From: an uncultured Sphingomonas sp. | GTDB lineage: Bacteria; Pseudomonadota; Alphaproteobacteria; Sphingomonadales; Sphingomonadaceae | Assembly: GCF_937859915.1 (NCBI RefSeq) | Contig: NZ_CALMAW010000118.1 | Coordinates: 87,677 to 151,676, forward strand | DNA length: 64,000 bases | Direction: 5' to 3' | Part shown: one piece after another, positions 37,365 to 45,667 of the stretch | Numbering within the stretch: the stretch's first letter is position 1 | Layout of the letters: every line of letters starts with the position of its first letter | Made by a program: the position numbers and the translations under genes | The notes under the pieces: model-generated | What the model was told of the DNA's origin: nothing | What the model saw: only the letters and a program-made list of their open reading frames with translations | The model's database searches: none

Positions 37365-38377
37365 GCCCGCGGCCTGTCCGCCTGCGCTTCCGCATCGTCA
37401 TAGCCTTTGACGAACGCGTCGTCGAGCGAACCGCCCTCGGCCTGATCGAGCTGGCGGCGCAGATCGGCGTGGCGGTCGGCGACCTCCTGCCATTGCAGTG
37501 CGGCCTTGCTCTTGAGGATCGAGCCCTTGCCGGCGACCGCGGCGTCGACGGTGGTCGGTGCGAAGCTGTCGACTGCGGTGCGCAGCGAGGCCTGCAGGCC
37601 GGCGAAGGTCGAGACGAGGTGTCGCTTGATGTCCTGGAAGGACGCCTGAAGCGCGGCGGGCCCCGACAGGAAGCCGCTGGTGCCGGCGAGCAGCAGGTCG
37701 ATCGCCAGCCGCTGCGTCGGTGCCCATTTGAAGGGATTATTGCCGGTGCCGCTGATCGTCGTACGGCTGAGATGGTAGCGGACGCGGGCGCGATCGCGCT
37801 CGGTCATCAGGTCGCCGATGCCCAGCACCATCTGGCGATAGACCGCGCCGGCGCGGCGCATGATCTCGACCGGCTCCTCGCCCGACAGCAGCGATGCGTC
37901 GAGCCCTGCGCCTTCGCAAAACGCCTCGAGCAGCGACCCTTCCTCGAACACGCGTGGCTCGGGGGTGGCGTCGCTCCAGTCGGTCGGCACCTCGGTGGAG
38001 GCGCCGAGCGGCGGCGTGAGCACCATCGTCCGCGTCTCGTTGCCCGCCATCAGCCCCTCGTGCGGAGCGGGGGCTGCGATCAGCCGGAAGCGGCCGAGGC
38101 GCAGCGTGCTTGGCAGATCGAGCCAGACGTCGGTCTCGTCGGGCAGTCGCGCGCCGGTGCTGTCGTCATAGACGCCGTTGGCGCCCGAACAGCGCAGCTT
38201 AAGTCCGGTCCCGTCGGCATCGAAGGCGCAGTGCGTGCGCGAGATCTCGCGGTCGGGATCGGGTATCGCCCAGTCGCAGGCGGGATCGCGGCCGATCCGC
38301 ATCACGCCATCGCGCAGCATCCGGGCGTCGATCGGGTGGACCGGGTCGCTCTCGTCGAACAGGCGAAGCATGTACAC
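37361..38377 (-). CDS. tagH: FHA-domain protein with T6SS TagH/ImpI-like C-terminal domain
   Basis: GVMRIGRDPACDWAIPDPDREISRTHC FHA core; TTISGTGNNPFKWAPTQRLAIDLLLAGTSGFLSGPAALQASFQDIKRHLVSTFAGLQASLRTAVDSFAP. Confidence 0.82.
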   Translation of the reverse strand: MYMLRLFDESDPVHPIDARMLRDGVMRIGRDPACDWAIPDPDREISRTHCAFDADGTGLKLRCSGANGVYDDSTGARLPDETDVWLDLPSTLRLGRFRLIAAPAPHEGLMAGNETRTMVLTPPLGASTEVPTDWSDATPEPRVFEEGSLLEAFCEGAGLDASLLSGEEPVEIMRRAGAVYRQMVLGIGDLMTERDRARVRYHLSRTTISGTGNNPFKWAPTQRLAIDLLLAGTSGFLSGPAALQASFQDIKRHLVSTFAGLQASLRTAVDSFAPTTVDAAVAGKGSILKSKAALQWQEVADRHADLRRQLDQAEGGSLDDAFVKGYDDAEAQADRPRA

Positions 38378-38388
38378 GACGTGGTCCC

Positions 38389-40068
38389 TCAGGCGGCCCG
38401 GCGCGGCGCGATCAGCGTGGCGGTGAGCGAGATCTCGGGTTCGGCGGCGACACCGATCTGCGGCTCGAGCGCTTCGGCGGCCGCATTGAACGCGTCGAAG
38501 GCGGCGCCGAACTCGTCGCGGCGATCATGCGAAATGCGGAACGAGAGATTGCCGGTGGCAGCATCGTCGAGCGCGCGCCGCAACCGAGCAATCGGACGCG
38601 TGATCAGGCTGGCGCTGAACCAGCCGATCGCCAGCACGACCAGCATCACGAAGGCGGACAGCGCGATCAGCAGGTTGAGCGTGCTGGCGACCGCGGCATC
38701 GAGCGTCGCCCGGCGCAGCAGCAGGTCGACCTTGCCGAAATTGGCGCCGGCATAGCGGATCGGGCGGATGAAGCGGAAGCCGGCGTCGTCTCGCGCCGCG
38801 GTGACGGTCGCGCCGTCGGCCGAGATAATCGGCGCTTCGCCCGGTGCGGCGGCATAGGGGCGCCCGATCAGGCTGCGATCGCTGGCAGCGCGCACGACGC
38901 CGGTCGCATCGGTCACGACGAGACGGCGAATGCCGGTGTCATGGGCCGCGGTGTCGACGAAGGCCTGCAGCGGTGCCCAGTCCTGCTGCTCCGGCGGCAG
39001 GCCCGCATTGTCGGCGGCGAGCACGGCGGCGTTGCTGGTGATGAAGGCGGTGATCGACGAGCCCGACACCACCGCCATATGTTCGAGCGCGTGCTGCTGC
39101 CGGTCGAACACCGTGACGACGCTCGCGGCCAGCGCAAGCGCGGTTGTCGCCGCGAGGATCAGGGGCAATTTCAGGCGGAGCGGCAGGCCGCGCCGGCGGC
39201 GCGCAGGATTTTCGGCGGTGGCGGTCTCGAGATCGCGGCGTAGCGCCTGGGCGAGCTGGTCGCCGCTGGCGAAGCGCCGCTCCGGCTTCTTGGCCAGCAG
39301 CTTGTCGATGATGAAGCGAAGTCCCTTGGGACAGTCGGCGGCGCTGCGCTCGACGGGATCGGGCTGCGCCTGCGCGATCTGGAGGACCAGCGTCGCGAGG
39401 CCGGCGCCGGCGAAAGCGGGTTTGCCGGTGACCATTTCGTAGAGGACGATGCCGAGCGAGAACAGGTCCGAGCGGTGATCGACCGGAAGCCCGAGCGCCT
39501 GTTCCGGGCTCATATAGCGGGGCGTGCCGATCATCTGGCCGACCTGCGTGCGGACCAGCTGGCTGGAATCGGTGTCGCCGATGCGGGCGACGCCGAAGTC
39601 GAGCAGCTTGGCGGTCAGTCCGTCGTCGGAGAGCAGGATGTTCGATGGCTTGACGTCCCGGTGCACGATGCCGCGGGCGTGCGCGTAGGCGAGCGCGTCG
39701 GCCATCTGTGCGCCGAGCGCCAGGACGCGCTCATAGGGCATCCGGCCCTGGGCCTTCAGCACCTCGTCGAGCGGCCGGCCGGCGACCAGTTCCATCGCGA
39801 TATAGGCCACGCCATCGGCCTCGCCGACGTCGTAGATCGTCGCGATATGCGCATGGCTGAGCGTGCCGGCCGCGGTCGCCTCGCGCAGGAAACGCCGCGC
39901 GATCTCGGGATCCCGGCGGTATTCCGGCTTGAGCGCCTTGATCGCCACGACGCGGTCGATCCCGGTGTCGTGCGCACGAAACACCTCGGCCATCGCGCCT
40001 TCGCCGATCCGCGCGTCGATCCTGTAGCGGCCGAGCATGGTCATGCTGGGGTGTCCGGTCATATCCAT
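38389..40068 (-). CDS. Ser/Thr protein kinase with TM-flanked periplasmic sensor and C-terminal HAMP
   Basis: GRYRIDARIGEGAMAEVF, HRDVKPSNILL, LLDFGVAR, GTPRYMSPEQ; TM; periplasmic region IRRLVVTDATGVVRAASDRSLIGRPY; TM; FSASLITRPIARLRRALDDAATGNLSFRI. Confidence 0.88.
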   Translation of the reverse strand: MDMTGHPSMTMLGRYRIDARIGEGAMAEVFRAHDTGIDRVVAIKALKPEYRRDPEIARRFLREATAAGTLSHAHIATIYDVGEADGVAYIAMELVAGRPLDEVLKAQGRMPYERVLALGAQMADALAYAHARGIVHRDVKPSNILLSDDGLTAKLLDFGVARIGDTDSSQLVRTQVGQMIGTPRYMSPEQALGLPVDHRSDLFSLGIVLYEMVTGKPAFAGAGLATLVLQIAQAQPDPVERSAADCPKGLRFIIDKLLAKKPERRFASGDQLAQALRRDLETATAENPARRRRGLPLRLKLPLILAATTALALAASVVTVFDRQQHALEHMAVVSGSSITAFITSNAAVLAADNAGLPPEQQDWAPLQAFVDTAAHDTGIRRLVVTDATGVVRAASDRSLIGRPYAAAPGEAPIISADGATVTAARDDAGFRFIRPIRYAGANFGKVDLLLRRATLDAAVASTLNLLIALSAFVMLVVLAIGWFSASLITRPIARLRRALDDAATGNLSFRISHDRRDEFGAAFDAFNAAAEALEPQIGVAAEPEISLTATLIAPRRAA

Positions 40069-40120
40069 AGTCGCCGGTTCTACGCGGGCAATGGTTAAAC
40101 AAGGCTTGTCGCGGCCATGC

Positions 40121-40864
40121 CTATTGATGCGTCTGGACGGTATGCGCGATCCGCTGGGCGCGCGAAAGGTCGCGGGCGATCAGCGGGTTGGCAGGATCGA
40201 GCGCCGCTGCACGACTGAGCAGCGCGACCGCGCGGTCGACCTTGCCTTGGTTGAGCGCGGCGAGGCCGGCGCCGCGCAGCTGGCGCGCCAGCGCGGGGTT
40301 GGCCGCGGGCGCGGCTGATGCCGCCGGGACGGGCGCGGTAGACCCCGATGCAGCCTTGCCACGGCTCGGTTTCTGCGAGACCGGTTCGCGCGCCGCGGGA
40401 CGGGCGGCGGCCGGCGGTGCGGGGGGCGTGCCGGGGACGCGCAGGACCGTGCCCGCGGCCAGCGTTGCGGGTATCTTCACGCCATTATAGCGGGCGAGCT
40501 GGTAGAATTTGACCTTGTTGCCGAGAAAGCGTTCGGCGAGCATGATCATCGTATCGCCCGGCTGCACGGTATAGGGGAAGGATTTGGGGCCGAGCAGCTC
40601 GACCGGATCCTTCTCGATCGATTCCTCGAGCACGCGCGCGGACGGATCGGTCGGATTGCGTCGCTGGATCGCCTTGATCTGCTGGAGCGCCGCGGCTTCG
40701 TCGCCCTGATTGAGCAACGCGATGACGCTGTCGGACGTCTCCAGCGCGGGCGCGGCGGAGACCGGCTGCGGTGTCGCCGAGGGACCGTGCGAGCAGGCCG
40801 ACAGCACCAGCGTGGCGCCGAGCGAAGCAAGCATGATGCGGGCGTACGAGCGGGAGATGGTCAT
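40121..40864 (-). CDS. LysM-domain lipoprotein with TPR-like repeats
   Basis: Lipobox VLSACSHG; PYTVQPGDTMIMLAERFLGNKVKFYQLARYNGVKIPATLAAGTVLRVPG; ALNQGKVDRAVALLSRAAALDPANPLIA. Confidence 0.85.
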   Translation of the reverse strand: MTISRSYARIMLASLGATLVLSACSHGPSATPQPVSAAPALETSDSVIALLNQGDEAAALQQIKAIQRRNPTDPSARVLEESIEKDPVELLGPKSFPYTVQPGDTMIMLAERFLGNKVKFYQLARYNGVKIPATLAAGTVLRVPGTPPAPPAAARPAAREPVSQKPSRGKAASGSTAPVPAASAAPAANPALARQLRGAGLAALNQGKVDRAVALLSRAAALDPANPLIARDLSRAQRIAHTVQTHQ

Positions 40865-42504
40865 AGGCTGAGCCTTTCGGTCCGGGATTGTAGGGGCGGC
40901 CCCAGCAGCCGCGAGAGATGGGCGTCGTCGCGCACGAACGCCTGGAAGCGCTCGGGATCGAGCGGTTGCGCGAAGTAATAGCCCTGGAAATGCGTGCAGC
41001 CGTGGCGGCGCAGCCAGTCATATTCCTCGCGCCGCTCGACACCCTCGGCGAGGACGCGGATGCCGAGCCCCTGGCCGAGCGCGATCATCGACCGGCAGAT
41101 CGCCTGGCTGTCACGCCGCTGGTCGACCGACGTGACGAATTCGCGATCGATCTTGAGCTTGTCGAAGGCGAGCTGGCGCAGCGCCGAGAAGCTCGAATAG
41201 CCGGTTCCGAAATCGTCGATCGCGACCTTGACGCCGAGCGCGCGCAAGTGGCGGAACACCGTGGCGCTGCGCTCGGCATCGCCGGCCGCGACGGTCTCGG
41301 TGAGCTCGACTTCCAGCGCATCGGGAGACAGCGTGTGACGGGCCAGCGTGCGCTCGATCAGCGCAGGAAGGTCGCTGCGCTCGAGCTGGTGGCCCGAGAT
41401 GTTGACCGCGACACGCAACCCGTCGAGACCTTGACGCTGCCAGGTCCGCGCCTCGCGGCAGGCGGCGTTGAGCGCCCACAGGCCGACTTCGTCCGCAAGC
41501 CCGGACGCCTCGACGATCGGGATGAAGCGCGACGGCGGTACCGGACCGTGTACGGGATGCGTCCAGCGCAGCAGCGCCTCGGCGCCGCAGACGCGTCGCG
41601 CATCGACGTCGACCAGCGGCTGGAAGCGAAGCTCGAACTCGCCGCGATCGATCGCCCGCCGCAGATCCTGTTCCATCGCATAGCGCTCGCGCGCCGCCTC
41701 GACGGGATCGGCCGCCGGTTCGGCGGCGACCATCGCGCCGGCCGACAGGGAGGCGATCGCGCGCGCAAGCAACCCTTGCGGTGTAGCCCCCTCGGTCGGC
41801 ACCGCGGCGATCCCGATCGCGACCTCGGGGAGCCATTCCTGTGCGCCGACATGGATCGGCGCGCCGAGCGCATAGCCGAGCGCGTCGAGCTGCGCGCGCG
41901 CCGCGTCGGCGTCGGCCTCGGGACCATACCATATGGCGAGGCGGAAGCGGTCGATCTGCGCGAGCATCCGCCGGTCGCCCAGCATGCGGCGCGCCCTGTC
42001 CACGATGGCGATCAGCATCTGCTCGGCGAGCGCCGGGTCGAATGCGGTGAGGCGCTCGAAATCGGCGAGGCTGATGAGGCCGAGCACGCCGCCGGGCGCG
42101 TCCGCGCAATCGGCTTCGATCGCCGCGAACAAGGGCTCGCGCGTCGGCAGCCCGCTGATCGGATGCCGCTGCGTGACGCGCTGCTCGAGCGACCCGACCA
42201 GCTTCGACAAGCCGTCGAGCGCCTGGCCGAGCCGATCGAGCGGGCCGCCGGTCAATGTCGTTGAGTCATGATCGACCAGGATGCGCTGCGCGCGGCTCGC
42301 GAGCTCGACGATCCGGCCGTCCCGCGCCGCCCAGCAGCCTAGCGCCAGCGCGGTCGCGCCGGCTGCCAGCAGCCAGGCCAACGCCAGCGCAGGACGCGAT
42401 GCCGCCCAGCCAAGCGCGAGCAGCGCGGTGAGCGTCGAAGCGCACAGCGCAGGCCGGCTCGCCGCGCCGCGCTTCGCTCCTTCGCTCCCGATCGTCATGC
42501 CCAC
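40861..42504 (-). CDS. Membrane EAL phosphodiesterase with degenerate GGDEF domain
   Basis: GAEALLRWTHPVHGPVPPSRFIPIVEASG; IDDFGTGYSSFSALRQLAFDKLKIDREFV; AEGVE; no GGDEF signature in the preceding domain. Confidence 0.9.
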   Translation of the reverse strand: MGMTIGSEGAKRGAASRPALCASTLTALLALGWAASRPALALAWLLAAGATALALGCWAARDGRIVELASRAQRILVDHDSTTLTGGPLDRLGQALDGLSKLVGSLEQRVTQRHPISGLPTREPLFAAIEADCADAPGGVLGLISLADFERLTAFDPALAEQMLIAIVDRARRMLGDRRMLAQIDRFRLAIWYGPEADADAARAQLDALGYALGAPIHVGAQEWLPEVAIGIAAVPTEGATPQGLLARAIASLSAGAMVAAEPAADPVEAARERYAMEQDLRRAIDRGEFELRFQPLVDVDARRVCGAEALLRWTHPVHGPVPPSRFIPIVEASGLADEVGLWALNAACREARTWQRQGLDGLRVAVNISGHQLERSDLPALIERTLARHTLSPDALEVELTETVAAGDAERSATVFRHLRALGVKVAIDDFGTGYSSFSALRQLAFDKLKIDREFVTSVDQRRDSQAICRSMIALGQGLGIRVLAEGVERREEYDWLRRHGCTHFQGYYFAQPLDPERFQAFVRDDAHLSRLLGPPLQSRTERLSL

Positions 42505-42675
42505 TATCGTCTCATGTGCCTGTTGTTGCGGACGACTACACCGCCAAGCGAGAAGGAGGCGTTAATGACGGCGTCCGCTATGTCGCACCGGATGCGCTTG
42601 GCGGGTGGGTGTCGCCGGCTCAGGGGCATGGATAGCATCCCGCCGAGCCGGCCCCCTATCGCGAGACGCGCACGA

Positions 42676-44259
42676 TCATTTCGTGAGGCGCAGGTTGCCC
42701 GCCGTGATCGCCGAGAAGACCTGGGCCACGTCGGTCGCGATGTCCGCATTGTTGCTCGCGGACAGATAGGCACCGGGCGATGCGCAATATTGCATGGCCG
42801 AGGTTATTCCGGTGTCCATGCCCGTGTTGGAAATCAGAGCGGCATATTGCGAGTCGCCCGGTATGCTCGGATATGTCGCTTCGATCGAATAGATGTTCGG
42901 TGCCGAGCTGGTATCGCCGTTGACCGTCGTCGCCTTGATCGTGTCGCAGACGGCCTTGTAGTTCACCACGACCTGCCGATTGGCATAGGTGGTGCCGACG
43001 ATGTCCTCGGCGCCATCGGTCAGAAGGATGAAGAACGTCTTGCGGTGCAACGTGTCGGCACCGTTGCCGAGCGTTGTCTTGGCATCGAGCAGCGCCGAGG
43101 TGAAGGCGTCCGAGGTATAGGTGTAACCATGGTTGAGCGGCATCGTCACGGCCGTCGCCGGCTCGATGTCGATGGCCTGGCTGACCGACTGAAGCTGCGA
43201 ATAATAGGTCGAGATGTTGGTGGCCGTAGGCAATGGGCCGGATGCCAGATTCGGGAAGATCTTCGTCTGCTTGCCGGCGGAGGCGAACGTCCAGATCGAG
43301 ATCTGATACTGGGTCGGTGCGGCGGTCATCGGGGTCTGCAGGCCGGCAACGAAGGTCTGGATGGCGCTGTTCACCGCGTCGATCTTGAGCTGATAGCCGA
43401 GATATTTCGCAAGCACGCGCTTGTCGTCCCACATCACGCAGTCGATCGGACTCGCCGTCTGGGACGTCGCGGGACAATAGGTCAGGCTGCCCGCCTGGTA
43501 GACTTGCGACGTCGTACAGTATTGATAGCCGAAGAACGTCGTGCAGGTCTGTTTCGAGACGTTGCCGCCTGCGCAGTTTATGTTGGAGGGATTGTTGTGG
43601 CAATAATAGCTCGTGGGCTTGTTGGTTTCGGTCGAGTTGGGATCGTGGCAGGCGAACGCACAGGTGCCGGGTGAGTTGAACCGGCTGTCGGCCTGGAGCT
43701 GGGCGATCGTCGCGGCGTCCCCGCCGATCGCCATCGAATTGGAGACATCGACGAGAAACACGATCTGATAATAGATCTTGCCGCCGCCGGTCGCCTGCGC
43801 AACCGAACTGATCGGCACCGTATAGATGCCGACAAGCCGCATGAATGTCGTCGGCACGGTGGCAGTCGCGCTGACGGTCGCCGAAACGCTTCCGTCCGCG
43901 TTGAGCGCCATCGCCAGGCCCGGTGCGACCGTCTGCGCGCGCGTATCGCTGGCCTCGTTGGCGGTGAACACCTGGCTGTACTGCGCCTGCCCCAAGACCT
44001 GGGCCTGGGTCCAGGCGCTCGAGACATTTCCGTTCTGATTCATATAGCTCTGCGCGGCGCGCGCCGCTGCCAGCGCGGCCGCGTTGGCGGCCTCCAGCAT
44101 GTGCGAGCGGGACCGCGCCGCCTGCGAATAGTCTACCGCGGCGCCGACAGTCGCCATCAGGGGGATGAGAGAAAAAGCAAATGTCATCAATACGTTACCG
44201 CGTTGGTCGCGTGTCATGCGGCGCAGTAAAGAGCATAATGAACGATAGTAGACGTGCAT
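42676..44259 (-). CDS. TadG-like vWA pilus assembly protein (copy 2)
   Basis: RDQRGNVLMTFAFSLIPLMATVGAAVDYSQAARSRSHMLEAANAAALAAARAA; MIDAS DVSNSM; CAFACH. Confidence 0.82.
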   Translation of the reverse strand: MHVYYRSLCSLLRRMTRDQRGNVLMTFAFSLIPLMATVGAAVDYSQAARSRSHMLEAANAAALAAARAAQSYMNQNGNVSSAWTQAQVLGQAQYSQVFTANEASDTRAQTVAPGLAMALNADGSVSATVSATATVPTTFMRLVGIYTVPISSVAQATGGGKIYYQIVFLVDVSNSMAIGGDAATIAQLQADSRFNSPGTCAFACHDPNSTETNKPTSYYCHNNPSNINCAGGNVSKQTCTTFFGYQYCTTSQVYQAGSLTYCPATSQTASPIDCVMWDDKRVLAKYLGYQLKIDAVNSAIQTFVAGLQTPMTAAPTQYQISIWTFASAGKQTKIFPNLASGPLPTATNISTYYSQLQSVSQAIDIEPATAVTMPLNHGYTYTSDAFTSALLDAKTTLGNGADTLHRKTFFILLTDGAEDIVGTTYANRQVVVNYKAVCDTIKATTVNGDTSSAPNIYSIEATYPSIPGDSQYAALISNTGMDTGITSAMQYCASPGAYLSASNNADIATDVAQVFSAITAGNLRLTK

Positions 44260-44424
44260 CGGTATCTTTCAGCGTGCCAAGCGTTGACAGACGTATCTTG
44301 GGCAGCCGCGGAAGGCTGTAGGTCTCCGCTATCGGATCATGATCAACGAATCTCTAACAGGATTCGCATATATCTTTAGTCTAATGGATTCCCGTTTTAG
44401 GATATTGGTAATCCGGCCCTGGCT

Positions 44425-45042
44425 ATGCGACCTCGAAAGGGAGCCAAAAGCCACATGGCAATCGCTATAAAAGCCCGGCAATCGCGTGCCGGGCGGCATC
44501 CGACGCGGTCGGTCGACGGGCGGCGGCGGTCCGTGCGTCTGCTCGTCCGCGATGTCAGCGGCGCGGCGATCGTGGAGTTCGGGATCGTCGCGATGCCGTT
44601 CTTCCTGCTGTTGATGGCGATTTTCCAGACCGGCCTGATCTTTTTCGAGCAGGAGATGTTCCAGACCGCCGTCAGCGATGCGGGCCGGCTCATCTATACG
44701 GGGCAGGCCAACTCCGCCGGCTACACGCAGGCCGCGTTCAAGCAGCAGGTGTGCAACCGGCTGCCCGCGCTGATTTCCTGCGCCAATGTCGCGATCGACG
44801 TGCGACCCTATTCGAGCTTCGCGTCTGCAGGACGGTTCTCGCCGGTCAACGCCAAGGGGGTCTATGACCCCACGCTGGTCACGTACAACAGCGGATCCGC
44901 GCAGACGATCGTCGTCGTCACCGGCTACGCCTTGCAGCCCGTACTCTTCCCGATGATGAGCCCCTTTGTCAGCAATGCCGGCAGCGGCAGCATCCTGCTT
45001 ACCGCCTCGGCCGCCTTCCGCAACGAGCCCTGGACATCATGA
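44425..45042 (+). CDS. TadE-like pseudopilin (copy 2a)
   Basis: VRDVSGAAIVEFGIVAMPFFLLLMAIFQTGLIFFEQEMFQTAVSDAGRLIYTGQ; collinear with 13076-13675 product. Confidence 0.82.
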   Translation: MRPRKGAKSHMAIAIKARQSRAGRHPTRSVDGRRRSVRLLVRDVSGAAIVEFGIVAMPFFLLLMAIFQTGLIFFEQEMFQTAVSDAGRLIYTGQANSAGYTQAAFKQQVCNRLPALISCANVAIDVRPYSSFASAGRFSPVNAKGVYDPTLVTYNSGSAQTIVVVTGYALQPVLFPMMSPFVSNAGSGSILLTASAAFRNEPWTS

Positions 45043-45638
45043 CCGTCCTCGCCAAAGCATTGGGTGTCGCCCGTGCGTTGAAATCCTCGTCTCGTGGCTT
45101 GGCGCTCGTCGAATTCGCGCTGCTGTTGCCGATCATGATCGCTTTGTACTTCGGGACCGTCGAGATTACCAAGGCGGTCATTGCCAAGCGCAAGCTGAAT
45201 CTTGCCGTCTATACTTTGGCCGATCTGACGTCGCAGGCGCAGGGCGTGTCGCAGACCGACCTGACGGCGATATTCGGCTCGGCGAGCGCGGTGATGGCGC
45301 CGGTGAATGTGTCCACGCTGCAGATGCGCCTGTCGAGCATCATCGTCTATCCGACCGGCAAGACCTGCGTCGATTGGAGCCAGGCCAGCGGCACGGGCAT
45401 TACCCCGCTGACCGCGGGCAGCACGACGTTCGTCATGCCGACCGTCATCACCGCGACCCCGACCACCGACACGCGCGACTTCATCGTTGCGGAGACCTAT
45501 CTCGCCTATAATCCCGGCTCGCATGGCATCATCGCGGGCACGATCGCGTTGCACGAGGGGCCGACCTATGTGGTGCCCCGCAAGTCGCTGCGCGTCATCG
45601 CCGACACGAGCATCCAGTCCTCGTCGCCCTGCAGCTGA
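45039..45638 (+). CDS. TadE/TadF-like pseudopilin (copy 2b)
   Basis: SSRGLALVEFALLLPIMIALYFGTVEITKAVIAKRKLNLAVYTLADLTSQ. Confidence 0.82.
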   Translation: MTVLAKALGVARALKSSSRGLALVEFALLLPIMIALYFGTVEITKAVIAKRKLNLAVYTLADLTSQAQGVSQTDLTAIFGSASAVMAPVNVSTLQMRLSSIIVYPTGKTCVDWSQASGTGITPLTAGSTTFVMPTVITATPTTDTRDFIVAETYLAYNPGSHGIIAGTIALHEGPTYVVPRKSLRVIADTSIQSSSPCS

Positions 45639-45667
45639 CAGCCGCGCGTCCTGATCCAGTGCGCGGC

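Noticed and set aside
36582-42504. Calling the cluster a complete T6SS locus
   Set aside because: Only regulatory genes are present; no sheath, tube, baseplate or membrane-complex genes found.
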